From Thiotrichaceae bacterium (GTDB lineage: Bacteria > Pseudomonadota > Gammaproteobacteria > Thiotrichales > Thiotrichaceae), in the NCBI GenBank assembly GCA_026992705.1, contig JALWYT010000294.1, positions 1-11,886 on the forward strand: a stretch of DNA of 11,886 nucleotides. The letters run 5' to 3'. Shown here in pieces: positions 1 to 7,810 of this stretch. Both the position numbers and the translations under genes were made by a program. The notes beneath the pieces were generated by a model. It was not told where the DNA came from and searched no databases. It worked only from the letters and a program-made list of their open reading frames with translations. How positions within the stretch are numbered: the first letter of the stretch is position 1; every line of letters begins with the position of its first letter.

Positions 1-66
1 AGTATAGATTATTACAGCTCGTGAATTATTTTTATTTACTTATATGATTATAATTTATACATGTAA

Positions 67-948
67 TTAGTTACAATTTAGAAAACCATCTGCAATACTC
101 TCAATTAGATTTATATAACTATTTATATTTAAAGGGATTCCTTCTCCTAATATTTTGCTTTGAGTCACCTTTGCCGAGCTTCCACTGGTTAATGTATCAA
201 CAATATCTGTTTTTGAATTTGGATCGATCAATAGACACTCTATATGATTGTTTTTTATTAATTGGCGAGTTTTTTGTATTTTAGAAATACCAAGTTGATT
301 GATGGTATTGCGACTTACCACTGTTACATTTTTTAGACCGTAGTGTGATTCAAAATATCCCCAAGCATTATGGAAAACTAAAAAGGCTTTGTTTTGTATC
401 GGCATGAGTTTTTTCTTTAATTCAGCATCTTTGTTTTTAATATTTTCAACAAGTTGAGCCAAATTATTTTGATAATCTTGTTTGTGTTGTGGGTCGATAC
501 GGCTTAACTGCTTGCTGATTATTTGAGCCATTGCAATGGCATTATCAGGGTCTAGCCAGATGTGTAAATCATGATGCCGGTGATGCTGGTGATCAGCAGC
601 GGCTTGTTCATTTAAAGTAATCAGCTTTATGCCCTGTTGTTCAGCGAGTGAAATAACAGGCGTTTTTTGCTCAAGCTGCTGCAAAGGCTGGTTTAAAAAT
701 CCTTCTAAATCCTCATCGATACGAAATATAAGCCGAGCTTGATGTAGCTTTTTAATATCAGATGGTTTTAATGAATAATGATGCGGTGAAGCATTATCAG
801 GTATTAATTGCGAGCTTGTTAAATGTTCGCCTGCAATCGCAACCACAAGCATTTGAATTGGTTTTATAGTACTAACAACATCAACTTGTTTGCTGTTATT
901 GCAAGAAGTCAACATTAATGCGAGGAGTAAGGGTATAATCGTTTTCAT
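67..948 (-). CDS. znuA: Zinc ABC transporter substrate-binding protein (ZnuA-like lipoprotein)
   Basis: Periplasmic zinc-binding protein of the cluster A-I (ZnuA/TroA) family, which delivers Zn2+ to the ZnuBC transporter. The 293-residue protein starts with a hydrophobic segment ending in a lipobox (LTSC, Cys16), so it is probably a lipoprotein. Likely zinc ligands are His57 (in SPHHYSLKPSD), His129 (in HIWLDP) and His193 (in FHNAWGYF), matching the three family histidines. A short His-rich loop lies at about residues 120-126. Cys238 and Cys292 fit the disulfide known from E. coli ZnuA. It is divergent from znuC with only 15-21 bp between start codons, the same gene arrangement as in E. coli. 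No clear Zur operator was found. The family and role are well supported; a preference for Mn2+ is less likely given the His loop and neighbours. Confidence 0.93.
   Translation of the reverse strand: MKTIIPLLLALMLTSCNNSKQVDVVSTIKPIQMLVVAIAGEHLTSSQLIPDNASPHHYSLKPSDIKKLHQARLIFRIDEDLEGFLNQPLQQLEQKTPVISLAEQQGIKLITLNEQAAADHQHHRHHDLHIWLDPDNAIAMAQIISKQLSRIDPQHKQDYQNNLAQLVENIKNKDAELKKKLMPIQNKAFLVFHNAWGYFESHYGLKNVTVVSRNTINQLGISKIQKTRQLIKNNHIECLLIDPNSKTDIVDTLTSGSSAKVTQSKILGEGIPLNINSYINLIESIADGFLNCN
934..939 (+). promoter_or_regulatory. Possible -10 box for znuCB
   Basis: A perfect TATAAT lies 31 bp before the znuC ATG, inside the first codons of znuA. No convincing -35 sequence is found 16-18 bp upstream. 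Because the znuA and znuC starts are so close, promoter elements must overlap coding DNA, which makes this position plausible but unproven. Confidence 0.25.
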
Positions 949-969
949 TATTAAATTGGGTTTGTGAAT

Positions 970-1743
970 ATGACAGTGGAGTATTTAATTCGTTTGGAGA
1001 ATATTAGCCTGACTATCGGGGAACGCAAGATTCTTCGTCAAGTTAATTTAACTATTCTCCCTGAAAGCGTTGTAACGATTATCGGTCCTAATGGGGCGGG
1101 TAAATCGACATTGCTAAAAATTCTTCTAAGATTGCAACAAGCAAGTCATGGTGAAATACATCGCAAGCCTAATTTAGAAATTGGCTATGTGCCACAAAAA
1201 TTTACGATTGATCCTTTATTACCGCTAACCGTTGAGCATTTTGTACGATTGGGCAAAAAGCCAAAGCAGTATAGCCTTGATGAAATCTTTGCAGAAGTCG
1301 GTATTAGCCAGTTGAAAAATCAAAGTATGCAGATGCTTTCAGGCGGTGAATTACAGCGAGTATTATTAGCAAGAGCTTTGCTAGGCGAGCCTGAATTATT
1401 GGTATTAGATGAACCCGCACAGGGGGTTGATGTGCAAGGGCAAAGCGAGTTGTATCAATTATTAGCGAGTCTAAAACATTCTCATGGGTGCAGTGTTTTA
1501 TTGGTTTCTCATGATTTGCATTTAGTCATGGCATCCAGCGATCAAGTCTTATGCTTAAATCAGCACGTCTGTTGTAGTGGGCATCCTGAAGATGTTAGCC
1601 GTCACCCTGAATATTTACAATTATTTGGTGAGGGCTTGTCAGGCAATATTTCCGATGGTTTAGCGGTTTATACGCATAATCACGATCACTGTCATGATAC
1701 GCATGGACGTGTAATCAAATCAGCAGGGGAGCAGCATGGATAG
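970..1743 (+). CDS. znuC: Zinc ABC transporter ATP-binding protein
   Basis: Cytoplasmic ATPase that drives zinc import through ZnuB. Numbering from a GTG at 964, the motifs are Walker A GPNGAGKST (41-49), Q-loop Gln78 in YVPQ, signature LSGGE (125-129), Walker B LLVLDEP (145-151) and H-loop His183. The C-terminus carries a His-rich tail at about 238-247, which is also found in E. coli ZnuC. I prefer the ATG at 970, giving 257 residues starting MTVEYLIRLENISL: it fits the family N-terminus and has a GGG about 9 bases upstream. The GTG at 964 would add two residues. The gene overlaps znuB by 8 bp, so the two are translated together. Confidence 0.95.
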   Translation: MTVEYLIRLENISLTIGERKILRQVNLTILPESVVTIIGPNGAGKSTLLKILLRLQQASHGEIHRKPNLEIGYVPQKFTIDPLLPLTVEHFVRLGKKPKQYSLDEIFAEVGISQLKNQSMQMLSGGELQRVLLARALLGEPELLVLDEPAQGVDVQGQSELYQLLASLKHSHGCSVLLVSHDLHLVMASSDQVLCLNQHVCCSGHPEDVSRHPEYLQLFGEGLSGNISDGLAVYTHNHDHCHDTHGRVIKSAGEQHG

Positions 1744-2515
1744 TTTTATTATCAATGCCTTTTTAGCAGGCTTGGCGGTTGTGTTAATTGCCGGTCCTTT
1801 AGGCTCCTTTATGGTGTGGCGGCGTATGGCTTATTTTGGGGATACGCTTTCGCATTCTGCATTATTGGGCGTTTCGCTTGGTTTTATTGCGAGTATTAAT
1901 CTAAATCTCAGTATTTTGCTGATTGCTCTATCTGTTGCGGCATTGATTTATTTTTTGCAAAAAGATCAGCATTTAGGTAACGATACGGTATTGGGTATTT
2001 TAGCTCACACAGCGTTGGCATTGGGTATTATCGTTCTATCCTTTGTTAAAGACAGTAATTTCCATATCGAGAATTATTTATTTGGTGATATTTTAGCGGT
2101 ATCTAGCAGTGACATTATATCCATGTGGGCAGTCAGCCTGACCGCTTTGCTTATCTTAGTCATTATTTGGAAACCTTTATTGTCGATTACGGTGCATAAA
2201 GAATTAGCTCAGGTTGAAGGTGTTAATATTGGCTTGCATAGCTTTTTGTATTTATTGATGATTGCAAGCTTGGTCGCTGTCGCAATGAAAGTTGTGGGGG
2301 CTTTATTGATTACGGCATTAATGATTATCCCCGCAGCCACGGCAAAACGCTTTGCCACAACGCCCGCAATGATGGCGATTATTGCCGTATTATTCGGCTT
2401 AGTTGCTTTATGTACAGGCTTGGCAATCTCATTATTTTGGGATACACCAACGGGACCGAGCATTGTTGTTGCCTCGGCTTTTTTATTTATGGTGAGTTCG
2501 TTTAAACGCTTATGA
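1736..2515 (+). CDS. znuB: Zinc ABC transporter permease
   Basis: Inner-membrane permease of the ABC-3 family (259 residues), the channel of the zinc importer. The sequence is almost wholly hydrophobic, with about seven to eight membrane segments. It carries the family-typical stretch RRMAYFGDTLSHSALLG near residues 29-45 and the segment KVVGALLITALMIIPAATAK near 185-204. Its start overlaps the end of znuC (ATG inside ATGGATAG), and its stop overlaps the coaD start as ATGA. This gives the order znuC-znuB-coaD as one probable transcript. The length is normal for the family (E. coli ZnuB is about 261 residues). Confidence 0.94.
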   Translation: MDSFIINAFLAGLAVVLIAGPLGSFMVWRRMAYFGDTLSHSALLGVSLGFIASINLNLSILLIALSVAALIYFLQKDQHLGNDTVLGILAHTALALGIIVLSFVKDSNFHIENYLFGDILAVSSSDIISMWAVSLTALLILVIIWKPLLSITVHKELAQVEGVNIGLHSFLYLLMIASLVAVAMKVVGALLITALMIIPAATAKRFATTPAMMAIIAVLFGLVALCTGLAISLFWDTPTGPSIVVASAFLFMVSSFKRL

Positions 2516-2991
2516 AGATAACCGCAATTTATCCTGGGACGTTTGATCCCATTACCAATGGGCATACTGATCTAGCCCAGCGTGCTTGCCAATTATTCGA
2601 TACGTTGATTATTGGTATTGCCTCGAATACTAAAAAGCAGCCTTTATTTAGCCTTGATGATCGTGTTGCGATGGCTAAACAAGTATTGGCTGATTTGCCG
2701 AATGTCAAAGTTATGGGGTTTGAGGGCTTGTTAGTTGATTTCGCTCATCAACAAAACGCAAAAGTTATTTTGCGTGGCTTGCGAGCGGTATCCGATTTTG
2801 AATATGAATTTCAGCTAGCTAGTATGAATCGTAATTTAGCTCCTGATGTTGAATCTGTCTTTCTAACACCAGCGGAGCAGCATTCTTTTATATCATCCAC
2901 TTTGGTTAAAGAAATCGCCGTACTTGGTGGCTGTGTTTCTGGGTTTGTACATCCTTTGGTTGAGAAGGCTTTAGTTGAGTTTGATGGATAA
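2512..2991 (+). CDS. coaD: Phosphopantetheine adenylyltransferase
   Basis: Transfers AMP from ATP to 4'-phosphopantetheine to form dephospho-CoA, the penultimate step of coenzyme A synthesis, in the cytoplasm. The 159 residues equal the E. coli enzyme length. The nucleotidyltransferase motif TNGH is seen with His18, preceded by YPGTFDP. Arg88 and Arg91 lie in RGLRAVSDFEYE, and ISSTLVKE (127-134) is the second conserved nucleotide-binding motif. The start codon overlaps the znuB stop by 4 bp (ATGA), implying translational coupling to the zinc transporter operon. This is not the E. coli neighbourhood, where coaD follows waaA. There is no sign of damage. Confidence 0.97.
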   Translation: MKITAIYPGTFDPITNGHTDLAQRACQLFDTLIIGIASNTKKQPLFSLDDRVAMAKQVLADLPNVKVMGFEGLLVDFAHQQNAKVILRGLRAVSDFEYEFQLASMNRNLAPDVESVFLTPAEQHSFISSTLVKEIAVLGGCVSGFVHPLVEKALVEFDG

Positions 2992-3252
2992 ACTTAAGCT
3001 AGTGAACTTCGTTTATGGTCATAAAGGTAATAGCCATTTGTAGGGTTTCATTTGGGGTAGAGCATCTACAATATCTTAGGTGAACGAATTTTATCTTTAT
3101 AGAGAAATTTTAATCAATGCCATTATTAATATTGATTAATTAATAAATCTTATTTATATTAAATGCTGTCATGATTAACGGCATTTATTCCCAGATAAAA
3201 TCTGTCAATCATAAATAATAACTCCCAATATTAAAATAATACGAGTGTCAAT
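2992..3252. other. Intergenic region between coaD and the metalloprotease
   Basis: This stretch of 261 bp has no convincing open frame. It is strongly AT-rich in its right half. It contains a small inverted repeat, TAAATGC (3160-3166) with GCATTTA (3181-3187), and a possible sigma-70 promoter annotated separately. No T-tailed GC-rich terminator is visible after coaD. Confidence 0.6.
3132..3160 (+). promoter_or_regulatory. Possible sigma-70 promoter of the metalloprotease gene
   Basis: TTGATT (3132-3137) and TATATT (3155-3160) are separated by 17 bp and match the -35 and -10 consensus at 4 of 6 and 5 of 6 positions. The site lies about 95 bp before the ATG. In DNA this AT-rich such matches are frequent, so support is weak. 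Confidence 0.3.
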
Positions 3253-5649
3253 ATGAATAAAAAACTATATAACAAGGTACTGTTAAGTGTCTGTATTTCT
3301 GCCGCATTAGCTACTTCAACGCCGGTATTTTCACAAAATATGCCAAATGTTAAAAATCTAGTATTAAGTCAATTAGATTTTAATGATCTACCCATGAGTA
3401 AATTCAAGGATGATTTTGAAGATCTAAATGAATTAGCCAAGAAAAAAGCACAAGACTGGTTAGACAGAGTAAATACAAAAGAACATGATTTACCTTTCTT
3501 GCATGTTACTGAAGATGGTAGTGTGTATTTTGCTGATAACTTTCCAGAAACTGTATCTACTGGGGCGGTTGTAGAGCCAAATACGACATTACAGGCTACT
3601 TCAGTCTCAAATGTATTTAAGCTACATAGTAAACCTAATAGCACAAAAACTATTTATATAGACTTTGATGGTCACCTTATTTCAGGTACAGCATGGAGTG
3701 GAGTAGATTTGAATGCCGTTGCTTATGATACAGATGGAGATGCCACAACATTTAGTGATACAGAAAAAGCGAGTATCGTGGAAATTTGGAGACGTATTGC
3801 TGAAGATTATGCCCCTTTTGATATTGATGTCACAACAGAAGAACCTGCCTCATTTGATCGAAATACTGGACGTATTCTTATCACAAAAGATGTCGATGCT
3901 AATGGTGTTGATATGCCAGCTAGAGGTGCAGGAGGCGTTGCCTTTTTAGACGTATTTGGTGATCCATCTTATGCCACAACTTATTCACCAACGTTAGTTT
4001 ATTACAATAATTTAGGAGGGGGGCGTGCTGATTACGTGGCAGAAGCAGCTTCTCATGAAATGGGTCATAATATGGGCTTATCTCATGATACAAGTAGCAC
4101 AAGTGAATATTATACTGGACAGGGTACAGGTGATATTAGCTGGGGACCGATAATGGGAGCGAGTTATGGCCGCAATGTAACACAATGGAGTAAAGGTGAT
4201 TATCCTGATGCAGGGCAAACAGAGGATGATGTCGCAATCATTGCAAGCAAAACAAACTATATAAATGATGATCATGCTGATATAGCATCTCAAGCGACTC
4301 CACTGAGTTTAGATGCTAATGGAAATGTTGTTGCAACAACACCTGTTACTGACCCAAATAATACACTTCCAGCGAATAAAGGCGTTATTAATACTCCAAA
4401 TGATGTTGATATTTTCTCATTTACCACGGCAGGGGGAGATGTTGTATTACAAGCCTCTCCATTACAAGAACCAATACATACAAATGGTGGAAACTTAGAT
4501 ATTGCCCTTTCTTTATATGATGCGTCAGGAAATTTGATTGCCGATAGTAAGCCAGCAAATACAACGGATGCAGGTATAAATACAGCAGTTACTGCAGGAA
4601 CCTATTACTTGCACGTACAAGATGATAGTAGTGCTAATTACACAACGTATGGTAGTGTTGGGCAGTATTTTATTGATGGCACTATCCCTGTACTTAATGA
4701 TACAACCGCACCTACACCAGATCCAATGAACTGGGCAACTGCTCCCCAGGCTGTGGATCGTTTTAGTATATCAATGACATCGGCAACAGCGACTGATGAT
4801 AATTCTGATGTGGAATATTACTTTTCTTGTGATAGTGACAGTGTAGCATGTACAGATAGTACCTGGCAGTCATCACCAACTTATACGGCTACAGGTTTGC
4901 AAGCAGGTACAAGTTATTCTTTTAAAGTCAAGGCTCGTGATGCATCGGGTAATGAAACAGCGTTTTCTCCTGCTGCAACAGCAACAACACGAAGCAATAC
5001 AGCTCCTGTGGCAAATGATGATACGGCTGAAGTTTATAATACCTCAACAGTAGATATTGATGTATTAGCTAATGACACCGATGCAGATGGTGATAATTTA
5101 TCAATTAATAATATAACTGTGCCTAATAATGGTTCTGTAACAGAAGCAAACGGTATTATTACTTATACACCAAATGCTAATTATATTGGTGAAGATAGTT
5201 TTAGCTACACTATTTCAGATGGCAATGGAGGTAATGATGTAGCGACAGTAACAATTAAAGTGATGGAGGAAGTTGTCGAAAATACTCCACCAAAAGCGAG
5301 GTTTGATCATGCTAGAGTCAAACAAAAAGAGTCTGTAGTAATTGATGTATTAAGCAATGACAGTGATGCAGATGGTGATGATCTAGAGATTACTTCAGTG
5401 ACACAAGGGCGAAAAGGTGTTGTTAGTATTGAGGATAATCAAATTATCTATACTGCTGACAACCACCACGGCTGGGATAGTTTTACTTATACGGTTAGTG
5501 ATGGAAAAGGAGGAACGGCTATAGCTAAAGTGCGTGTAATAATTCAGCGTAGTAGTACTCGCCAAAGAAATCATGAAAATGATGATAAAGATGAAAAGCA
5601 ATCATTTAATTCTTGGAATCACTCTAACCATCTTTTCTTTGAACGATAA
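3253..5649 (+). CDS. Secreted metzincin zinc metalloprotease with PPC-like, FnIII-like and cadherin-like domains
   Basis: A probable extracellular or surface protease of 798 residues. A Sec signal peptide is visible at about 1-27, ending VFSQ. The catalytic signature HEMGHNMGLSHD (268-279) is the metzincin zinc site HExxHxxGxxHD, and Met301 in GPIMGASY suits the Met-turn, so the catalytic domain (about 130-335) is reprolysin-like. About 345-475 resembles a bacterial pre-peptidase C-terminal (PPC) domain, with NDVDIFSF and GTYYLHVQ. About 484-580 resembles fibronectin type III. Two cadherin-like tandem repeats follow at about 583-671 and 678-765; each has a DADGD motif typical of calcium binding. 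The tail after 766 is highly charged. The RBS is weak (GAG 8 bases before ATG). No export system is encoded beside it; with a signal peptide it would not need the adjacent T3SS. The substrate is unknown. Confidence 0.88.
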   Translation: MNKKLYNKVLLSVCISAALATSTPVFSQNMPNVKNLVLSQLDFNDLPMSKFKDDFEDLNELAKKKAQDWLDRVNTKEHDLPFLHVTEDGSVYFADNFPETVSTGAVVEPNTTLQATSVSNVFKLHSKPNSTKTIYIDFDGHLISGTAWSGVDLNAVAYDTDGDATTFSDTEKASIVEIWRRIAEDYAPFDIDVTTEEPASFDRNTGRILITKDVDANGVDMPARGAGGVAFLDVFGDPSYATTYSPTLVYYNNLGGGRADYVAEAASHEMGHNMGLSHDTSSTSEYYTGQGTGDISWGPIMGASYGRNVTQWSKGDYPDAGQTEDDVAIIASKTNYINDDHADIASQATPLSLDANGNVVATTPVTDPNNTLPANKGVINTPNDVDIFSFTTAGGDVVLQASPLQEPIHTNGGNLDIALSLYDASGNLIADSKPANTTDAGINTAVTAGTYYLHVQDDSSANYTTYGSVGQYFIDGTIPVLNDTTAPTPDPMNWATAPQAVDRFSISMTSATATDDNSDVEYYFSCDSDSVACTDSTWQSSPTYTATGLQAGTSYSFKVKARDASGNETAFSPAATATTRSNTAPVANDDTAEVYNTSTVDIDVLANDTDADGDNLSINNITVPNNGSVTEANGIITYTPNANYIGEDSFSYTISDGNGGNDVATVTIKVMEEVVENTPPKARFDHARVKQKESVVIDVLSNDSDADGDDLEITSVTQGRKGVVSIEDNQIIYTADNHHGWDSFTYTVSDGKGGTAIAKVRVIIQRSSTRQRNHENDDKDEKQSFNSWNHSNHLFFER

Positions 5650-5650
5650 A

Positions 5651-5734
5651 CTAAAAAAGTTATGATCAAATCGACAATTTTGGGCAGTACCGAAAAGATT
5701 GCTCATGATTATGATTTGATCATAACTTCCTTAA
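5651..5734. repeat. MITE-like or hairpin element, copy 1
   Basis: An 84-bp element begins 1 bp after the protease stop codon. The arms AAGTTATGATCAAATC (5657-5672) and its exact complement (5713-5728) form a 16-bp perfect inverted repeat. Outside it the right arm continues CCTTAA and the left is degraded (CTAAAA). The 40-bp interior has an inner stem, CAATTTTGG (5675-5683) against bulged CCGAAAAGATTG (5690-5701). The arms match those of the element at 7811-7889, and the interiors are of equal size. TA flanks each end, but the TA is part of the palindrome, so a target duplication cannot be proven. It lies between convergent genes and could also act as a bidirectional terminator. Confidence 0.6.
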
Positions 5735-5745
5735 ACCACTTTATC

Positions 5746-5765
5746 TAAATCTGATTTAAGATTTA
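5746..5765. repeat. Small inverted repeat near the sctL end
   Basis: TAAATCT (5746-5752) pairs with AGATTTA (5759-5765) around a 6-base loop. It lies in the non-coding space between the element at 5651-5734 and the end of sctL. It might support transcription termination of the T3SS operon but lacks a clear T-tract on the minus strand. Confidence 0.3.
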
Positions 5766-5866
5766 ATTATTCACAGAGTAAGAAAGTGTGCTTGCTATGT
5801 GGGTTCATAGAAGTAGCAACTTAGAATAAAATCAAAGTGATATTAGGATTATTGTGTAAAGCTTCC

Positions 5867-6478
5867 TTAATAAGTTGTAATCATATTGTTAATACTTTTT
5901 TCTAAATTAGCGACTTGATTCTCAAGGCTAGCATTAATAATACCAAGCTCAGATTCAATAATGCAATCATCTTTATTGAGTTTTTCATCAGGGTAGATAT
6001 CGATATGTTCAAACTGTTGTTTAAGTGTATTGAGTCGCTCTAGTAATGCTGATGCAGCTTCAGGATGAACTTTTACATCAACTTTTTTTGTTTGACAGAG
6101 CAATTTTAGTGCACTTTTTACTGCATAATATATACGTTCTTCATCACTATAGTCATCAATAATTTTTTTTACAGAAGACATCACAAGATTTACTAAATCC
6201 TGTTCTAATTTTTTTAGATGAAGAATAGAGGCTTGAGTTATTTCTAAGCTATGTTGAATTTTTTCAGCTTTTATCTTTTCTGAAATATCGTGCATAGATT
6301 TTTGCATCATACCCGTTAATGCAGCTGTAGCCTTTTCCTCTTGTTCTTTTGCTTTTCTTTCAGAGGCTTTTAATAACTCTTTTGATTCAACAAAGGCAGC
6401 ATAATCCTGTGCTTTTAAGATTTTTTTGCTTGGGTCTAGGTTAATGTCTGATGGCTTTATTTTTATAAAATTAGGCAT
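5867..6478 (-). CDS. sctL: T3SS stator / sorting platform protein SctL (YscL/HrpE family)
   Basis: Cytosolic T3SS protein of the YscL/HrpE/FliH type, which links and regulates the SctN ATPase and forms the spokes of the sorting platform. The start MPNFIKIKPSDIN resembles the YscL N-terminus. A long charged, coiled-coil-like helix runs from about 35 to 110. The C-terminal CIIESELGIINASLENQ is the family hallmark (CLIESECGVIDASL-like in relatives). I chose the ATG at 6478 because it gives this N-terminus and overlaps the sctK stop by 8 bp; an upstream ATG at 6490 would add four residues. Product is 203 residues, normal for the family. It is the last gene of the operon in this window. Confidence 0.9.
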   Translation of the reverse strand: MPNFIKIKPSDINLDPSKKILKAQDYAAFVESKELLKASERKAKEQEEKATAALTGMMQKSMHDISEKIKAEKIQHSLEITQASILHLKKLEQDLVNLVMSSVKKIIDDYSDEERIYYAVKSALKLLCQTKKVDVKVHPEAASALLERLNTLKQQFEHIDIYPDEKLNKDDCIIESELGIINASLENQVANLEKSINNMITTY

Positions 6479-7136
6479 TTTGTTTTCCATTTAAGTAGCT
6501 AGCTATATTTTGCGTAACATATATACATTCTGCTTCGCTAAATGCGTTTTTATCACAAGATTTAATATAGCGTTGGCTCATTATAATCCACTCTTTTGGA
6601 AGTTTAATTAATAGGCGTTTTTTTAAGGCAGCAGGTTGTCTTTGAAATGCAGAATGTAGACAAATAAAGCCTGAACTAATGATTCTTTCATGAAGTGGTA
6701 TTTTCTTTGTGTAATTAATAGAAGACAATTTTTTCTTAGCAACTAAAGGAGCATGCTGAAAAGAGAAATTATATACGTCTTCACCTAATGTGTTTTTAAG
6801 TAAAATAACTTCTTGTTTTTCTATAACACGATTAATTATTTTATGATTATATGTTACACCAATTAACTTAATAAGTTTTTCAAGTGACTCCAAAGGGAGT
6901 AGGGCAACATTAGCCAATGGATTATTTGAGAAGTCAAAGTAAAATTCACCATTGAATCCCAGTTGGCTTAATAAATATTGTGATAATTGTGTTGTATCTC
7001 GTTTATTAGCTCGTAACTTCTCAAGCAATTGACCGTTGGGTATTGTTGCTAACCAACTTTTATGTATATATCGATCAGGTTTGTAATTAAACTCCCAAAC
7101 TGGAGAGTTTTTGTTAACCGCTATTTGACTTTCCAT
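6471..7136 (-). CDS. sctK: T3SS sorting platform protein SctK (YscK family)
   Basis: Cytosolic accessory protein that connects SctD to SctQ in the sorting platform. The 221-residue protein has the family-like start WEFNYKPDRYIHKSWL (14-29), close to the WEFN-RPARYIHPSWL pattern of YscK proteins. The rest is helical with few distinctive motifs. Position gives strong support: it lies between sctJ and sctL exactly as in the ysc operon, 16 bp after the sctJ stop and overlapping sctL. Yersinia YscK is about 209 residues, so the length is normal. The RBS is weak (AGAG). Confidence 0.87.
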   Translation of the reverse strand: MESQIAVNKNSPVWEFNYKPDRYIHKSWLATIPNGQLLEKLRANKRDTTQLSQYLLSQLGFNGEFYFDFSNNPLANVALLPLESLEKLIKLIGVTYNHKIINRVIEKQEVILLKNTLGEDVYNFSFQHAPLVAKKKLSSINYTKKIPLHERIISSGFICLHSAFQRQPAALKKRLLIKLPKEWIIMSQRYIKSCDKNAFSEAECIYVTQNIASYLNGKQNA

Positions 7137-7152
7137 GTTTACTTACTCTTTA

Positions 7153-7746
7153 TTAACGATTTATAAATCGATTAGTTTGTGCAGGTAACATTTCAACAGA
7201 GACTTGGTCGTAGGTTAATCCTTCAATACTATTTTGAACAATTTTTTTAATTTGAGGCTTTATATCAATTAAATTTGATTCTGGTTTATATTTTATAAAT
7301 ACAGAAGCAGCAGATGGTTTCTTTTCTTTATTAAATGGATCGTTATCAGGAATAACGATATGTACTCGAGCAATGATAACACCATCAATTTGTGATAGTG
7401 TTTCTTGGATACTTTGGGATAAAGCATAGATATATCTGACACGCTCTTCTAGAGGGGATGATACTAAGCCTTCTTTTTTAAATAAGTCTTTAATTGAAAT
7501 AGATTTTTCATGTGGATAACCACTTTCTCTTAGTAACTCAACAGCATCAGGAATATCAGATTCTTCTACAAGAAGTGTATAGCTTTTTTCTTTTTTATTA
7601 ATAACTTTTTCTGCATCAATATTATTCCGCATTAATAATGCTAACATATAATTAACATCATCTTCTGTAAGCCCACTATATAGCTCTACTCGACATCCTG
7701 AAAGTAGTAATATACTTATGAGTAATATACTTATTCTTTTCGTCAT
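7153..7746 (-). CDS. sctJ: T3SS inner-membrane ring lipoprotein SctJ (YscJ family), short form
   Basis: Periplasmic lipoprotein that forms the inner ring of the T3SS basal body together with SctD. A signal peptide ends in the lipobox LLSGC (Cys18). The first ring domain (about 20-78) has the family pattern VELYSGLTEDDVNYMLALL. The second (about 100-185) has EERVRYIYALSQSIQETLSQIDGV and the conserved VHIVIP. The protein stops at 197 residues after LPAQTNRFINR, with no C-terminal membrane helix. YscJ and PrgK have such a helix and are about 245-250 residues, whereas EPEC EscJ (about 190 residues) also lacks it. The stop is followed within 16 bp by sctK, so no hidden helix is encoded downstream. 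GGGG precedes the ATG. Confidence 0.92.
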   Translation of the reverse strand: MTKRISILLISILLLSGCRVELYSGLTEDDVNYMLALLMRNNIDAEKVINKKEKSYTLLVEESDIPDAVELLRESGYPHEKSISIKDLFKKEGLVSSPLEERVRYIYALSQSIQETLSQIDGVIIARVHIVIPDNDPFNKEKKPSAASVFIKYKPESNLIDIKPQIKKIVQNSIEGLTYDQVSVEMLPAQTNRFINR

Positions 7747-7810
7747 TTTCCCCAGTCTCTTGTTTATTTATTATTTGGGGCACCTTTACATTGTTAATAT
7801 TAGGTGTCCT

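Noticed and set aside
1..66. Possible gene end or RNA before znuA
   Set aside because: Only 66 AT-rich bases are present, with no hairpin, terminator or reading frame that can be supported.
1676..1710. His-rich tail of ZnuC as a novel metal-binding extension
   Set aside because: A similar His-rich C-terminus occurs in E. coli ZnuC, so it is a family feature.
2209..2565. 118-codon open frame antisense to znuB and the coaD start
   Set aside because: It lies wholly on the opposite strand of two clear genes, has no domain-like sequence and reflects the hydrophobic codon pattern of znuB.
3369..4498. Several 60-91 codon frames overlapping the metalloprotease gene on both strands
   Set aside because: The long frame has a signal peptide and a full metzincin site; the others have no recognisable protein features.
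5862..5870. Third occurrence of CTTCCTTAA, the end of the inverted-repeat arms, at the sctL stop
   Set aside because: The match does not continue beyond about 9-10 bases and no partner arm is found nearby; chance is likely in AT-rich DNA.
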